Source: Spirulina sp. SIO3F2 (lineage in GTDB: Bacteria > Cyanobacteriota > Cyanobacteriia > Cyanobacteriales > Spirulinaceae). Taken from it: DNA of 41,802 nt. The DNA lies in assembly GCA_010672165.1 (NCBI GenBank), contig JAAHHN010000031.1, positions 1-41,802 of the forward strand, read 5' to 3'. Made by a program: the position numbers and the translations under genes. The notes under the pieces are model-generated. The model ran no database searches. It worked only from the letters and a program-made list of their open reading frames with translations, and was not told where the DNA came from. Below, one piece after another: positions 15,776-24,575 of the stretch (its first letter is position 1; every line of letters begins with the position of its first letter).

Positions 15776-16732
15776 TCAGCTGAGTTTCATCTTAGCCAGC
15801 AAGGTTTGCATCACAAATGGCAGCAGCTTACGATTCTGGCTGTTGTCTCGGCCTTCGGTACAGACCACTAGAATAAACGGTGGATAATCTGGAACTTCAA
15901 CATAGGCGGCATCATGTCGTACCCGGCTTGTCCAGCCTGCTTTTGACCAAAGTTTAGCGTGATGAGGCAAGCCAGCTCCGAGAAAACCCATCACTTGGTT
16001 CTCTTCATCTGGCGGGAGTTCAACAGGAGTGAGATCGCGGCGCAATAGCTGCATCATGGCTTGGGAGCGATCGCTAGAGACCGCGACCCCTCCAATGATG
16101 CTGTGGAGCAGACGAGCGATCGCATGGGTCGAGAGCCGATTGCGATTATCTAAGTTTTCGCCCACAAACTGACGCTCCCGACCGTAGGGGCCATCCCCCC
16201 AGGTTTTTTGGTTGATATTTACACCCTGGAGTTCTGGCCAGCCAAGGGCTTCGTAATAACGGTTGACGATATTGCGCTGCTGACACCAGGTTTGAAAGAT
16301 TTCGGGGGTGAGCGCGGGGCCGCTGGTTGTGCCCGTGAGCCAATCCACAACCAGGCTGGTGGCATCGTTGCTCGAATCAATGATCATGTCTCGGATGGCG
16401 CGATCGAGTTCCGCTGAGCCGGTGATCATTTCCTTATCCAACCATTCGTGAATTGCTACTAAATAAAAGAGCTTGACTACACTGGCGGGATAAAGACATT
16501 CCACACCCCGATAGCTAAAGCCCCGTACCGGATATTGCCAGAAGGCCTCCGGCTTAATTGCACCACCTGTGTTGACAATCACCGGATCGTCATACACGAT
16601 CCAAGTGCAAGCAATTTGGTTGCGGGCCAAGCTCGGAAATTCCTGCCAGGTTGCCGCCAAGAGGTCATTGCCGACTTGCTCAAGGGTTGGGTCGTTTTGA
16701 AAAAACAGCATGGATGGTGTAAATGATGCCAA
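15776..16732 (-). CDS. SxxK serine hydrolase (class A beta-lactamase-like)
   Basis: A 318-residue protein with the penicillin-recognising serine hydrolase plan. The nucleophile motif is S84-V-V-K87 (YPASVVKLFYL), the SxN motif S120-S-N122 (IIDSSNDATSLVV), and a KAG triad (LWSKAGWTS) stands in for KTG. No signal peptide is evident, so it may be cytoplasmic or leave by another route. The family includes beta-lactamases and envelope-modifying peptidases; antibiotic resistance cannot be inferred. The second Met (16711, MLFFQNDPTLEQ) is the more probable start, because the 16732 start overlaps the divergent NlpC/P60 gene by 10 bases. A 27-bp inverted repeat abuts the stop. Confidence 0.82.
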   Translation of the reverse strand: MASFTPSMLFFQNDPTLEQVGNDLLAATWQEFPSLARNQIACTWIVYDDPVIVNTGGAIKPEAFWQYPVRGFSYRGVECLYPASVVKLFYLVAIHEWLDKEMITGSAELDRAIRDMIIDSSNDATSLVVDWLTGTTSGPALTPEIFQTWCQQRNIVNRYYEALGWPELQGVNINQKTWGDGPYGRERQFVGENLDNRNRLSTHAIARLLHSIIGGVAVSSDRSQAMMQLLRRDLTPVELPPDEENQVMGFLGAGLPHHAKLWSKAGWTSRVRHDAAYVEVPDYPPFILVVCTEGRDNSQNRKLLPFVMQTLLAKMKLS

Positions 16733-17424
16733 CTGATGTTCATTTTGCCCCCTCGCCCACGGGGGACTATATCTGTGGGGAAAATCTTAATCTCTACAAT
16801 TCGGCTGATTGTACGGGGTTGGCAACCCAGGCGGCGATCGGCCGCCAACTGCGTATTGTGGAGACTCAAACTAAAGCGGCGCAGGTGCAGCTCTGTGAAG
16901 ATGACTATTTAGCTTGGTTGCCCCTCTCTCAGGCTGAGCATCTAGAGCCTGCACCCCAAGCCTATCAAGCGCCGGCTTTGGCCCGTGAAGCGATCGCCCC
17001 TCTCATTCCCCAGGTTATCGCATTTGCCCAAACCGCCATGAAGCAACCCCATGAATATCTCTGGGGTGGCACTGTTGCCCCCAACTACGACTGCTCGGGT
17101 CTGATCCAGGCGGCGTTTGCGTCGGTGGGGGTGTGGCTACCCCGAGATTCTTATCAACAAGCGAGTTTTACCCGTACGGTCGGAGTAGGAGCGCTGCAAC
17201 CGGGGGATCTGCTCTTTTTCCAAGAGACCACCCGAGTCTCTCATGTGGCGTTGTATTTGGGTCAGGATCAATATCTTCATAGCTCTGGCCAAGAGCGGGG
17301 GCGCAATGGCATTGGCATTGATCCCCTGTCCCCTCGGGGTTCGGAGGTGGGGCAGCGCTATTATCCGCTGTTTCACAGTGCAGGGCGGGTAATGAAGAGT
17401 TATCAGCCGGGGGATGGGTGGTAG
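16723..17424 (+). CDS. NlpC/P60 gamma-D-glutamyl-diamino acid endopeptidase with SH3b domain
   Basis: A 233-residue peptidoglycan hydrolase matching the plan of the structurally known Nostoc/Anabaena cell-wall cysteine peptidases. An N-terminal bacterial SH3 domain (about 14-75: YICGENLNLYNSADCTGLAT) is followed by the NlpC/P60 domain (about 95-220). The catalytic triad is visible: C124 in YDCSGLIQAAF, H174 in RVSHVALYLG and H186 in QYLHSSG. These enzymes cut the gamma-D-Glu-diaminopimelate bond of stem peptides in turnover or recycling. No signal peptide is seen, as in the Nostoc homologues, which suits recycling of muropeptides. It is head-to-head with the serine hydrolase gene, with start codons overlapping or nearly so. 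Confidence 0.9.
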   Translation: MMPTDVHFAPSPTGDYICGENLNLYNSADCTGLATQAAIGRQLRIVETQTKAAQVQLCEDDYLAWLPLSQAEHLEPAPQAYQAPALAREAIAPLIPQVIAFAQTAMKQPHEYLWGGTVAPNYDCSGLIQAAFASVGVWLPRDSYQQASFTRTVGVGALQPGDLLFFQETTRVSHVALYLGQDQYLHSSGQERGRNGIGIDPLSPRGSEVGQRYYPLFHSAGRVMKSYQPGDGW

Positions 17425-17595
17425 AGGCATCACTCAATGCGATCGGGAATAATCGATTGGGCAGCTTGATAATGGAATGCCGTGTGTAATAAACTGGCGC
17501 GGGGCAGAGAAATCCAGCCCCTACTCTCCTCAGAAAATCATCTCTACTTTATTAAAGGGAGCAAGAGACGCTCGTTGTGTCTGAATCACGTTGGT

Positions 17596-18627
17596 TTAAG
17601 ACAACAGTTTGACCAACCCCAAGAGTTTTTCCTTAACCGGCCGACGATGGGCGGAGCCTGCTTTTTCTGCGACCAAACGACTATAATTCTCTTGAAACCA
17701 ATCGTAGCTTTCTTGGAACATTTCATCATTGGAATATTTGGGCTTCCAACCGAGTTCTAAAAGCGGCGTGACATCAAAGTGAAATGCCTTGTGATACGTC
17801 AGATAATGCCAGGGTGCAAGGGGACTTAAACCCAGCAAGTCCAAAATTCTCAGCCCACCAATTGTTAACCAAGGGGGCAAGCTATTGACTTTAGAAGAAC
17901 TCTTGGCATAGGTCACTAGATGCTCTAAACCTTGTCGGAGCGTGCCGAAGCGATCGGTTCCCACATTATAAATCCCGGGTTTGCCGCGATCGAGCGCCAA
18001 CATATAGGCATCCATCAAATCCAGCGCATGGACGAATTGAAAGTCAATATCACCATTGCCGATGGTATAGACATTACGACCCTCTTGAATCCATTCAAAC
18101 AGAATTTGGAAAATGCCCAGTCTGCCTTCCCCCAAAATGGTACGGGGACGAATAACGATCAAGGGCAATTCACCCCGCTGGCAAATATCCCGTACAGCTA
18201 GTTCACCAGCAAGCTTACCCCGACCATAAATCTCGACAGGCTGGGTGGGGGTTGATTCATTAATTGGGCAATACTTTGGAACACCAAAGATGGCACTCGA
18301 ACTCATATGAATAAAGCTCTTTACCCCAGCTTTAACAGATTCTTCGGCAGCAATTTTGCTCCCTTCCACATTCACTTCCCAGAATTTTTTTCCAGATTTA
18401 GTGAGGGGAACTAAAGCGACATTGTGATGCACCACATCAACACCTTGGACGGCTTGGGTGACACGGGCGCGATCACGGATATCACAGTGAATATATTCAA
18501 TTTCCGGAGGACGGGTGGGATCTTCCCAAATGTCAAGGATTTTAACAGTTTCTCCCCGTGCTGCTAAACGTCGAGCAATGAGATTACCCAAGAAGCCAGA
18601 ACCGCCAGTTACAAGATGTGTTGCCAT
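17596..18627 (-). CDS. NAD-dependent epimerase/dehydratase (extended SDR)
   Basis: A 343-residue extended short-chain dehydrogenase. The N-terminal Rossmann motif GGSGFLG (8-14) binds NAD. D36-type acidic specificity follows (KILDIWED). Catalytic Ser and YxxxK are in MSSSAIFG and YGRGK. IRPRTILGEGRLG and GTDRFGTLRQGLEHL are typical of sugar-nucleotide or 3-beta-HSD-like members. The C-terminal segment (SLPPWLTIGGLRILDLLGLSPLAPWHYLTYHKAFHFD) is hydrophobic and resembles the membrane-associated tail of HSD-type SDRs. The substrate is probably a nucleotide sugar or lipid-linked glycan (inference). It is the last gene of the minus-strand cluster with a membrane protein, a second SDR and a GMC oxidoreductase. 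Confidence 0.85.
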   Translation of the reverse strand: MATHLVTGGSGFLGNLIARRLAARGETVKILDIWEDPTRPPEIEYIHCDIRDRARVTQAVQGVDVVHHNVALVPLTKSGKKFWEVNVEGSKIAAEESVKAGVKSFIHMSSSAIFGVPKYCPINESTPTQPVEIYGRGKLAGELAVRDICQRGELPLIVIRPRTILGEGRLGIFQILFEWIQEGRNVYTIGNGDIDFQFVHALDLMDAYMLALDRGKPGIYNVGTDRFGTLRQGLEHLVTYAKSSSKVNSLPPWLTIGGLRILDLLGLSPLAPWHYLTYHKAFHFDVTPLLELGWKPKYSNDEMFQESYDWFQENYSRLVAEKAGSAHRRPVKEKLLGLVKLLS

Positions 18628-18703
18628 AAGTTTTTTGAGCTATGTCTTTTAAGTAATATCCTGAGTTATATTGCGTTTTATTAGAGACTTTAGCATTCTC
18701 TTT

Positions 18704-20107
18704 CTAAGCAAAAATGCCAATCAAGTGATGAATTAGACCTGTATACAGGTGTTCAAGCTTCATCTCATAAAATGGAACCGATGTAAATAGTACTACATAG
18801 ACTAGGGATAACGTATAAATGCGAGGATATTGCTGGAGAAGTAGGGTGAGACTAGTGACACTTTTCTCCCATTGAGAACAAAAAGCTGAAAGCCGATTGC
18901 TTGACAGGGCGCGATCGCTGCTCTGCTGATTGCGATTGACCCTAGCCCATTCAAGCTGGGCAAGCTGGGGACTCAAGGCGCAGAATGCATAATTGAGTAA
19001 GACCGCCGAGAGCCATCTTCCCCAATCCCAACCCAAAAGATAGAGTGGAATAGACACAATCAATGGTAGCCACAGGTATCGAGCCAGAAATCCATTGAGA
19101 TACTTCTGTTTCACAGTAGCGCTAACACCTAAAATTCCAGGATGGCTGAGGAGAGTTTTTAATGAAGTACAGATGACAAAAAAAAGATTAATAATACCTG
19201 CGATAAAGTAGAATAAATAACTGCGATGTTCAAGAATATGTTTATTGAAATGGAAGGTATGAGATGCCCAGGAATGACCAATAAACAGCCAAGATCCAGA
19301 GCTAGCATCACAATCCATCAACTCTAAACTTTTCCACGATTCACAAATTGCGGCTGTTGTTGCTGAATCTCCTTTGCCGATAAAACAGAGCAAAAAAATC
19401 AAGTAGGTTGGGATATAGAGCAAAAGCGCTTTAAAGGCAGCCACTTGTCGCCCATTACGCATAGATAGGAACACATAGCTGATTGCAATGTTGACCGGTA
19501 GACTCAAAAAAAAGATCGCTTCATGACTCAAGATCAAAGGAATTGCCAGGGCATTGAAAATGAAGAGGATCTGAAGCGAATATTTTCTTTCTACTGTCTG
19601 CCAATCTGAGTCATTTAATTCAGATAATTGCTGAGCTTTAAGCTGCACAATGCGATCGCCCACCAATTTCAAATTCAAGGCGACTAACAAGAAACCAAAA
19701 ATCTCTTTTTTACCTGGTATAGTTAGTAAGAATAATGGTAGTACGGGCAGAAAAAGTAAGGCGATCAGGCTCAAAACTGTCTGACGGCGCATATTGCGGA
19801 TCAGTTGCCAAAGATAAAGGGCAGTAACCAGCAGAATACCGAAATAACCCAGGGCAAACGCAGCGCGGAAAGGTGTAATAATGCCATTCTGGGCCAATAT
19901 GAGCAAGGCTTGTCCCGGTAGCCCCCGACGAATAAAGCCACCGCTATAATTGACGAACCATTCGGTGTAGTTGTACCAACCAAAATTTTGGGCTTGGATA
20001 TTATCAAATAAAAAGAGGCAATAGATCGCGGTAAACAGCAATAGAACCACGTATTTTATAGTACAGTTTTGATTGAGGGAGAACATCGCTTGGCACTCTA
20101 CCTTCAA
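18704..20107 (-). CDS. Polytopic membrane protein of unknown function in a glycan-type cluster
   Basis: A 467-residue protein with roughly ten hydrophobic spans, beginning IKYVVLLLFTAIYCLFLF. After the first span lies a conserved-looking loop NYTEWFVNYSGGFIRRGLPG. A span-loop pattern like this is seen in uncharacterised proteins of polysaccharide loci and in polymerase or GT-C-like proteins, but no catalytic DxD is evident, so no function is assigned. The 20107 start is TTG overlapping the upstream SDR stop by 4 bases (TTGA); ATG at 20086 is an alternative. The overlap implies translational coupling. It is more AT-rich than the genes on either side, which may reflect separate ancestry. Confidence 0.75.
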   Translation of the reverse strand: MKVECQAMFSLNQNCTIKYVVLLLFTAIYCLFLFDNIQAQNFGWYNYTEWFVNYSGGFIRRGLPGQALLILAQNGIITPFRAAFALGYFGILLVTALYLWQLIRNMRRQTVLSLIALLFLPVLPLFLLTIPGKKEIFGFLLVALNLKLVGDRIVQLKAQQLSELNDSDWQTVERKYSLQILFIFNALAIPLILSHEAIFFLSLPVNIAISYVFLSMRNGRQVAAFKALLLYIPTYLIFLLCFIGKGDSATTAAICESWKSLELMDCDASSGSWLFIGHSWASHTFHFNKHILEHRSYLFYFIAGIINLFFVICTSLKTLLSHPGILGVSATVKQKYLNGFLARYLWLPLIVSIPLYLLGWDWGRWLSAVLLNYAFCALSPQLAQLEWARVNRNQQSSDRALSSNRLSAFCSQWEKSVTSLTLLLQQYPRIYTLSLVYVVLFTSVPFYEMKLEHLYTGLIHHLIGIFA

Positions 20108-21168
20108 TCCAAACGTTGACCGTTATCAGCCATCCAAATTAAGCTCCGTCGCATTCCTTCTTCGAGGGCGATCGCAGGCACATAACCCAAATCCCGTTGG
20201 GCCTTAGCGGTTGAGCAGGCGATCGACTTGTTCATCTCTGAGAGGACATGGATTTTCTGATGATAGAACCCAAGGCGTTGAATGATCGCATCTACTAAAA
20301 GCGCGATTTCGCTGACCAACCCTGGCAGACGCAACCGCTTGTGGGCACAGGTTTGGCCAAATTCCGTTTCCAGCAGTCGTTCAATCGTGTCCAAGATTTC
20401 AGTCATGGGGTAAGGGCGTTCATCAGCGATCCAATAGATTTCACCATTGGCTTGTTTTACCAAAGCAGCCAAGAGTAAACCCTGACAGAGATTGCCGATA
20501 TAAGCCATTGAGCGGCGATTTTGACCGCTGCCTACGAGTGGGCCTTTGCCATCTCGAATCATTGTGAAAAACAGCGTCTGGCGAGGCGGTTGATTTGGGC
20601 CGTAGAACCAGGGAGCACGAATCAGCACCGTCTCAATTTGCCCAGTTTTCTGAAATTCCTGCACTGCCTGCTCCATCAGCATTTTGGAGCGGCCATAGCC
20701 CATGTAAGGGTTGTAGGGCGATTGCTCATCGAAGCAATGATCAGGATGGGGGTTGCAACCGCAAGGGGAATTGGACGAAACCACGACAGCACGGCGCACC
20801 TCGGCGATCGCAGCCGCCCGCAACAGATTTTTTGTGCCGTTCACATTCACGTCATAAAATTCTGCTACCCGTTTAGGGTGAATGATCCCGGCGGTGTGGA
20901 AGACGATCGCCCCTTCAGCCCCCTGGCAAAACCGCTCACAATCAGCTGGACTGCGCAGATCGCCTGTGACCACTTCAATCCGTTCGGATAGGTTCACCAA
21001 GGGGGTGGCATCTTGACCCGGCAAGATCAAACAGCGAATATGCAGATCGGGCTGGGGCTGCTGGAGTTGCTCATGTTCAGGTAGCCCCTCAATCAAAGCC
21101 TGCACCAGGCTAATGCCCAGCCAGCCTAGGGAGCCTGTGACTAGCACTAAATTGGTCTCAAATTGCAC
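20104..21168 (-). CDS. NAD-dependent epimerase/dehydratase (extended SDR)
   Basis: A 354-residue extended SDR with an atypical glycine motif GSLGWLG (residues 12-18), the catalytic serine block VVVSSNSPCG and YGRSK as YxxxK. FHTAGIIHPKR and DVNVNGTKNLLRAA are normal SDR blocks, and PWFYGPNQPPRQTLFF suggests a 3-beta-HSD or sugar-epimerase subclass. The Cys-rich patch NSPCGCNPHPDHCFDE next to the active site is unusual. It starts 3 bases after the GMC oxidoreductase stop and overlaps the membrane-protein start by 4 bases. It therefore belongs to a coupled operon and probably acts on the same pathway as the other SDR (inference). Confidence 0.85.
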   Translation of the reverse strand: MQFETNLVLVTGSLGWLGISLVQALIEGLPEHEQLQQPQPDLHIRCLILPGQDATPLVNLSERIEVVTGDLRSPADCERFCQGAEGAIVFHTAGIIHPKRVAEFYDVNVNGTKNLLRAAAIAEVRRAVVVSSNSPCGCNPHPDHCFDEQSPYNPYMGYGRSKMLMEQAVQEFQKTGQIETVLIRAPWFYGPNQPPRQTLFFTMIRDGKGPLVGSGQNRRSMAYIGNLCQGLLLAALVKQANGEIYWIADERPYPMTEILDTIERLLETEFGQTCAHKRLRLPGLVSEIALLVDAIIQRLGFYHQKIHVLSEMNKSIACSTAKAQRDLGYVPAIALEEGMRRSLIWMADNGQRLD

Positions 21169-21171
21169 GGT

Positions 21172-22653
21172 CTAGAGCCTCCCTAAAAATTTCAAGGCAT
21201 TCCGTCGAGCGATCGCCATAATCGACCCCTGAGGATTCACACCGGGCGCAGTGCAAAGCAAGCTGGCGTCGGCAATGTAGAGGTTATCAAATCCTCGCAC
21301 CTGACCGAAAGAATCCGTGGCACAACGTTTAGGGTTTTCGCCCATCGGGCAGGAAGAAAAGAGATGAATCGTCATCAAGTTGCTATGTTGGCGAGAGATC
21401 TGCTCGGGCCATTGGGCCAGATCCGTCAAACTCCGTAACGGTTGACGCTGCATCACCGAAGGATAGAGGGTTGTGGCTCCGGCTGCAAAGAGCAACTCAC
21501 AGAGCTTGTGCAAACTCTCCGTTAATGTACGCATATCTCCATCGGTGAGGTGATAGCGCACCAGGGGATCGCGGTAGCCGGGTAAACAGCGCACTGTGCC
21601 GTGACCCTCACCTGTCACCATGGCGTAGTAAATCGCCATCTGCTGCCAGTGCTGCTCCACTTCTGGCAGGTATCGGGGGTGGTCGTTGATGCCCAACGCC
21701 AGGTAGGGGAGGGAACTAATGGAACACCCAAAACTGTAGCGCGGCGAGAACTCCTTGACTTGATGCACCGGAACCCCCATTTCTGCGGCATTGACCTGCT
21801 CAGGGAATTGGGTAATCACCTTAATCGTGGGGTGCAGTTGGAGGGCATTCCCGATATTGTGGCGGATGCCGCTGCGTCGCAGCAGGGCGGGAGTTTGCAC
21901 CGCACCACCCGCGACAAATACGGTCTCAGCTTGGATTTGAATTGAGCGCAATCGCTGCTCTCTCTGGTTCTGAGCCTTAAGCTGCCATTGCCGCCCCGTT
22001 TGCCGAATCCGAGTCACCCGAGTGCGGGGCAGCAGTTTCCCACCCGCTTGCAAAAAGCGGGGGATAAAGGTCTCGGTCATGGATTGCCGCTTACCTTTGG
22101 GCGGAGCAGTGGAGGAATCTGGAGTGTCGTATTTAAACCAGCGGGGGACTTCGTGGGATTCCCAACCCAGCTGGGTTGCCCCTTCATGCAATTTCAACGA
22201 GGCGGCTGGGAGCTGACCCGGCATTAAACAAACGTTGACGTCCCGTTCACAGGCTTCAAAGTAGGGCAGTAAATCCGCTTCGGTGAGGGCATCCACCCCA
22301 AATTCATCCCGCCATTGGGCCAGGACATGGGGCGGCGTTCGATAATATAACCCACTGTTGACCTCACTGCCGCCGCCCACACAGCGCCCTTCGGCATATT
22401 GCACCTTGGGGTTGCCCATCGTTGGTGTCAGACCACCGTTACGATATTTTTGGGTCATTTCCGCGATCGAAAAGGGCGCACAGGAGTCCAGCGGTAGATA
22501 GTCGCCGTCTTCAATTAGCAATACATCCCGCCCCGCTTCTGCTAGTAGGCAAGCGGTGATCGCGCCCCCTGGCCCAGAACCGATGACCGCGATCGCGCAG
22601 CGCATCTGAGGCGTTGGCTCGGTGATCACGTGGGCATTGTGCTGTTTCGACAT
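21172..22653 (-). CDS. GMC-family FAD-dependent oxidoreductase
   Basis: A 493-residue glucose-methanol-choline family flavoprotein. The FAD-binding motif is VIGSGPGGAITACLLAEAG (about 23-41), followed by the acidic end VLLIEDGD. The second GMC signature is seen in YAEGRCVGGGSEVNSGLYYR. FVAGGAVQTPALLRRSG is the conserved adenine-side strand. The C-terminal active-site region is IHLFSSCPMGENPKRCATDSFG with NLYIADASLLCTAPGVNPQGSIMAIA. Substrates of the family are alcohols, sugars or sterol-like compounds; nothing here identifies one. The upstream small gene ends in TAA directly before this ATG (TAAATG), so the two are coupled and the small protein may be its partner. Confidence 0.9.
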   Translation of the reverse strand: MSKQHNAHVITEPTPQMRCAIAVIGSGPGGAITACLLAEAGRDVLLIEDGDYLPLDSCAPFSIAEMTQKYRNGGLTPTMGNPKVQYAEGRCVGGGSEVNSGLYYRTPPHVLAQWRDEFGVDALTEADLLPYFEACERDVNVCLMPGQLPAASLKLHEGATQLGWESHEVPRWFKYDTPDSSTAPPKGKRQSMTETFIPRFLQAGGKLLPRTRVTRIRQTGRQWQLKAQNQREQRLRSIQIQAETVFVAGGAVQTPALLRRSGIRHNIGNALQLHPTIKVITQFPEQVNAAEMGVPVHQVKEFSPRYSFGCSISSLPYLALGINDHPRYLPEVEQHWQQMAIYYAMVTGEGHGTVRCLPGYRDPLVRYHLTDGDMRTLTESLHKLCELLFAAGATTLYPSVMQRQPLRSLTDLAQWPEQISRQHSNLMTIHLFSSCPMGENPKRCATDSFGQVRGFDNLYIADASLLCTAPGVNPQGSIMAIARRNALKFLGRL

Positions 22654-23025
22654 TTAGCGTTCTAAGCAGTCTGCATTCTCGGCCATAGCATACCAACAAA
22701 AGATTGTTAGGCTTTCATAAAGGCGGATCAGATCGCGGCAGGGACTGAGGGGGGAGTTACGCCAAGACTGGATTTGGCGATCGCGCCGCTGGTGGGGCAA
22801 ACAATGGAACGGTGCGCCCCCCTGGACAATGCCCCAGAGGTCAAAGCTCAGGGTCAGCAGCGCGATCGGCAGCCGGAAAAAGTCAGGCATTTGGCCAGTT
22901 TGGGCGATCACAAAGCGGACAACCTCGTTGTGGGGGAAGGGGTTGCTGGAATCAGGAGCGGGACAGCGATCGGCGATGATTGAGTAGCAGAGGGCGGAAA
23001 TGGTGGGGTGGGTTTTGGATAACAC
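22654..23025 (-). CDS. Small protein coupled to the GMC oxidoreductase
   Basis: A 123-residue protein, MLSKTHPTISALCYSIIADR at the start, with a hydrophobic central stretch FFRLPIALLTLSFDLWGIVQGG and Cys residues at several points. The pattern FDLWG...F(H)xLPHxxRxxQIxSWRxSPLxxxRDLIRLYESL is typical of small proteins that accompany GMC oxidoreductases, some of which act as subunits. No signal peptide or metal motif is clear. Its stop codon abuts the GMC start, and it is the first gene of the five-gene minus-strand cluster. Function unknown; partner-subunit role is inference. Confidence 0.7.
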   Translation of the reverse strand: MLSKTHPTISALCYSIIADRCPAPDSSNPFPHNEVVRFVIAQTGQMPDFFRLPIALLTLSFDLWGIVQGGAPFHCLPHQRRDRQIQSWRNSPLSPCRDLIRLYESLTIFCWYAMAENADCLER

Positions 23026-23396
23026 GGTTGATTATTCCTTTCTCGGCAAGCTGGTGATTTAGGAGAGCAACCAGTGCTCTGTCAACTTTAAAAATCAGGT
23101 TTGTGCGTAGGTTGCGGTTGAGGTACGAAACCCAACAGCGACAATGGTTGTGTTGGGTTACTCTTGGAGAAGCAAGCTACGCTCCACTCAACACCAAACT
23201 ACAATTAAACCTTGACGCTGTACTAGAAATATCGCCAAATATCCGACCCTCACCTTAGCAGATGTTTATCTTACTCGATGGGGCTTGACATTGATAAAAT
23301 AGTCAAATCTTGGCTTTGGGGTTCAGAGGCAATGGAAGAAAATAACTGTCCCCCGATTCATGACGTTGGATAGCTTTTGTCTGAATTCATCAGGGG
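23026..23396. other. Intergenic region with a dispersed cyanobacterial-type repeat
   Basis: About 370 bases with no gene. It separates the five-gene cluster from the glycosyltransferase operon and must hold the promoter of the former. At 23104-23200 is a sequence of the type ggttgaggtacgaaaccc that I recognise as frequent between cyanobacterial genes. Within it aacccaaca (23129-23137) pairs with tgttgggtt (23151-23159). No T run follows, so this is better called a repeat than a terminator. Confidence 0.5.
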
Positions 23397-24572
23397 TTAT
23401 TGATTGCTATTTAAACGGTCTTGGATAAACTCTAGAATATGCTGTGCTCGGGTATCCCAGGTACGTGATTGGACGTCGATATAGGCTTGTTGGGCTAAAT
23501 TTTTTGCTAGTGTTGGATTGGCTAGTAACTCCGCGATCGCGCTCTCGAATGCACCAACATCATCAGGTTTAACCAGCCGTCCATTGACATGATCCTGAAG
23601 TATTGTTGCGATGTTGGGCAAGTCAGATGCCACGATCGGTCGTTGCGCCGCCATATAGTCAAATAGTTTTAAGGGAGATGTCGTGCTTGCAAGTTTCCAT
23701 TGGGGGCTTGTAGGGAGTAAGAGAATGTCTGCCGCATAAAGATAGGTGGGCAAAAGCTGTTGGGAAACATGACCTGTTAGTTGGATGTTGGTGAGACCTT
23801 GGGCTTGAAGTCGTGCCCGTATGGCTGCTACATCTTCAACCGCTCCACCAACGAGCAAGAAATGATAATCAGGGAATCGGGTTGCAAGTTCCAGAATGAG
23901 GGGGATGCCTTTATAGTCGTAAAGCTGACCTGCATAAGCAAGCAGGGGACGATCTTGCGGTAGCTGAAGGGTTTGGCGAGCGTGTTGGGTGTCTTGAGCT
24001 GGGACAAAATCACTAATTTCAGCCGCGCTCGGTGCAAGACAGATCTTCTGAGCAGCGAGTCCTTGGGACTGGTAGCCTTGAGCCAGCTCATCCGCAAGGG
24101 TTACAATACCGAGGAGATTGGGATCGTGCCAGAGGGATGGATTAAACATTCGGGCATCCAGGGGTTCATGAAATTCCAAGACGACTTTTTGTCTTTGCTG
24201 GAGTAATAACGGCACAAAAAATGGGGTGCGGGTAAAGACAACTTGAGAATGACGCCAACGGCAATAGATGAGAGCGGCTTTGACATAACCCCGAGGCGCA
24301 TAGGCAGCAGGGTCAAAGACCAACGGTTTGCGCCCCAGGATTGGTAAGCGGGTTAGTTGGAAAGGCTGTGTGATGCCATACCAGGTTAAAAAATGCTCAT
24401 CGATCCCCCGTTTGAGTAGCGATCGCCAGTCGCCACTGGTGACTAATTCAAATCGCTTGAGCTGACGACCGAATGCCTGAGACATTTTGGCAATCTGAAT
24501 CGAGTCGGCCATGGGCGAGGGCATTTTGCCATCCGAGAGATAAAGCAGTGAGTCGAGCGTGATCATTGTCAA
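23397..24572 (-). CDS. Glycosyltransferase, GT4-like (GT-B fold)
   Basis: A 391-residue glycosyltransferase. The N-terminal half has YLSDGKMPSPMADSIQIAKM, a start seen in sugar-transfer proteins that act on surface glycans. The C-terminal nucleotide-sugar half shows LAYAGQLYDYKGIPLIL, ADILLLPTSPQWKLASTTSPLKLFDYMAAQRPIVASD, with E/D-rich binding replaced by the PLKLFDYMA helix typical of family 4. It transfers a sugar from an activated donor onto a growing glycan at the cytoplasmic membrane face. It is the last gene of a four-gene operon, 3 bases after the preceding glycosyltransferase. Confidence 0.85.
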   Translation of the reverse strand: MTMITLDSLLYLSDGKMPSPMADSIQIAKMSQAFGRQLKRFELVTSGDWRSLLKRGIDEHFLTWYGITQPFQLTRLPILGRKPLVFDPAAYAPRGYVKAALIYCRWRHSQVVFTRTPFFVPLLLQQRQKVVLEFHEPLDARMFNPSLWHDPNLLGIVTLADELAQGYQSQGLAAQKICLAPSAAEISDFVPAQDTQHARQTLQLPQDRPLLAYAGQLYDYKGIPLILELATRFPDYHFLLVGGAVEDVAAIRARLQAQGLTNIQLTGHVSQQLLPTYLYAADILLLPTSPQWKLASTTSPLKLFDYMAAQRPIVASDLPNIATILQDHVNGRLVKPDDVGAFESAIAELLANPTLAKNLAQQAYIDVQSRTWDTRAQHILEFIQDRLNSNQ

Positions 24573-24575
24573 CGA

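Noticed and set aside
15776-16732. Calling the serine hydrolase an antibiotic-resistance beta-lactamase
   Set aside because: The SxxK, SxN and KAG motifs define the superfamily only; no signal peptide and no class A omega-loop evidence were found.
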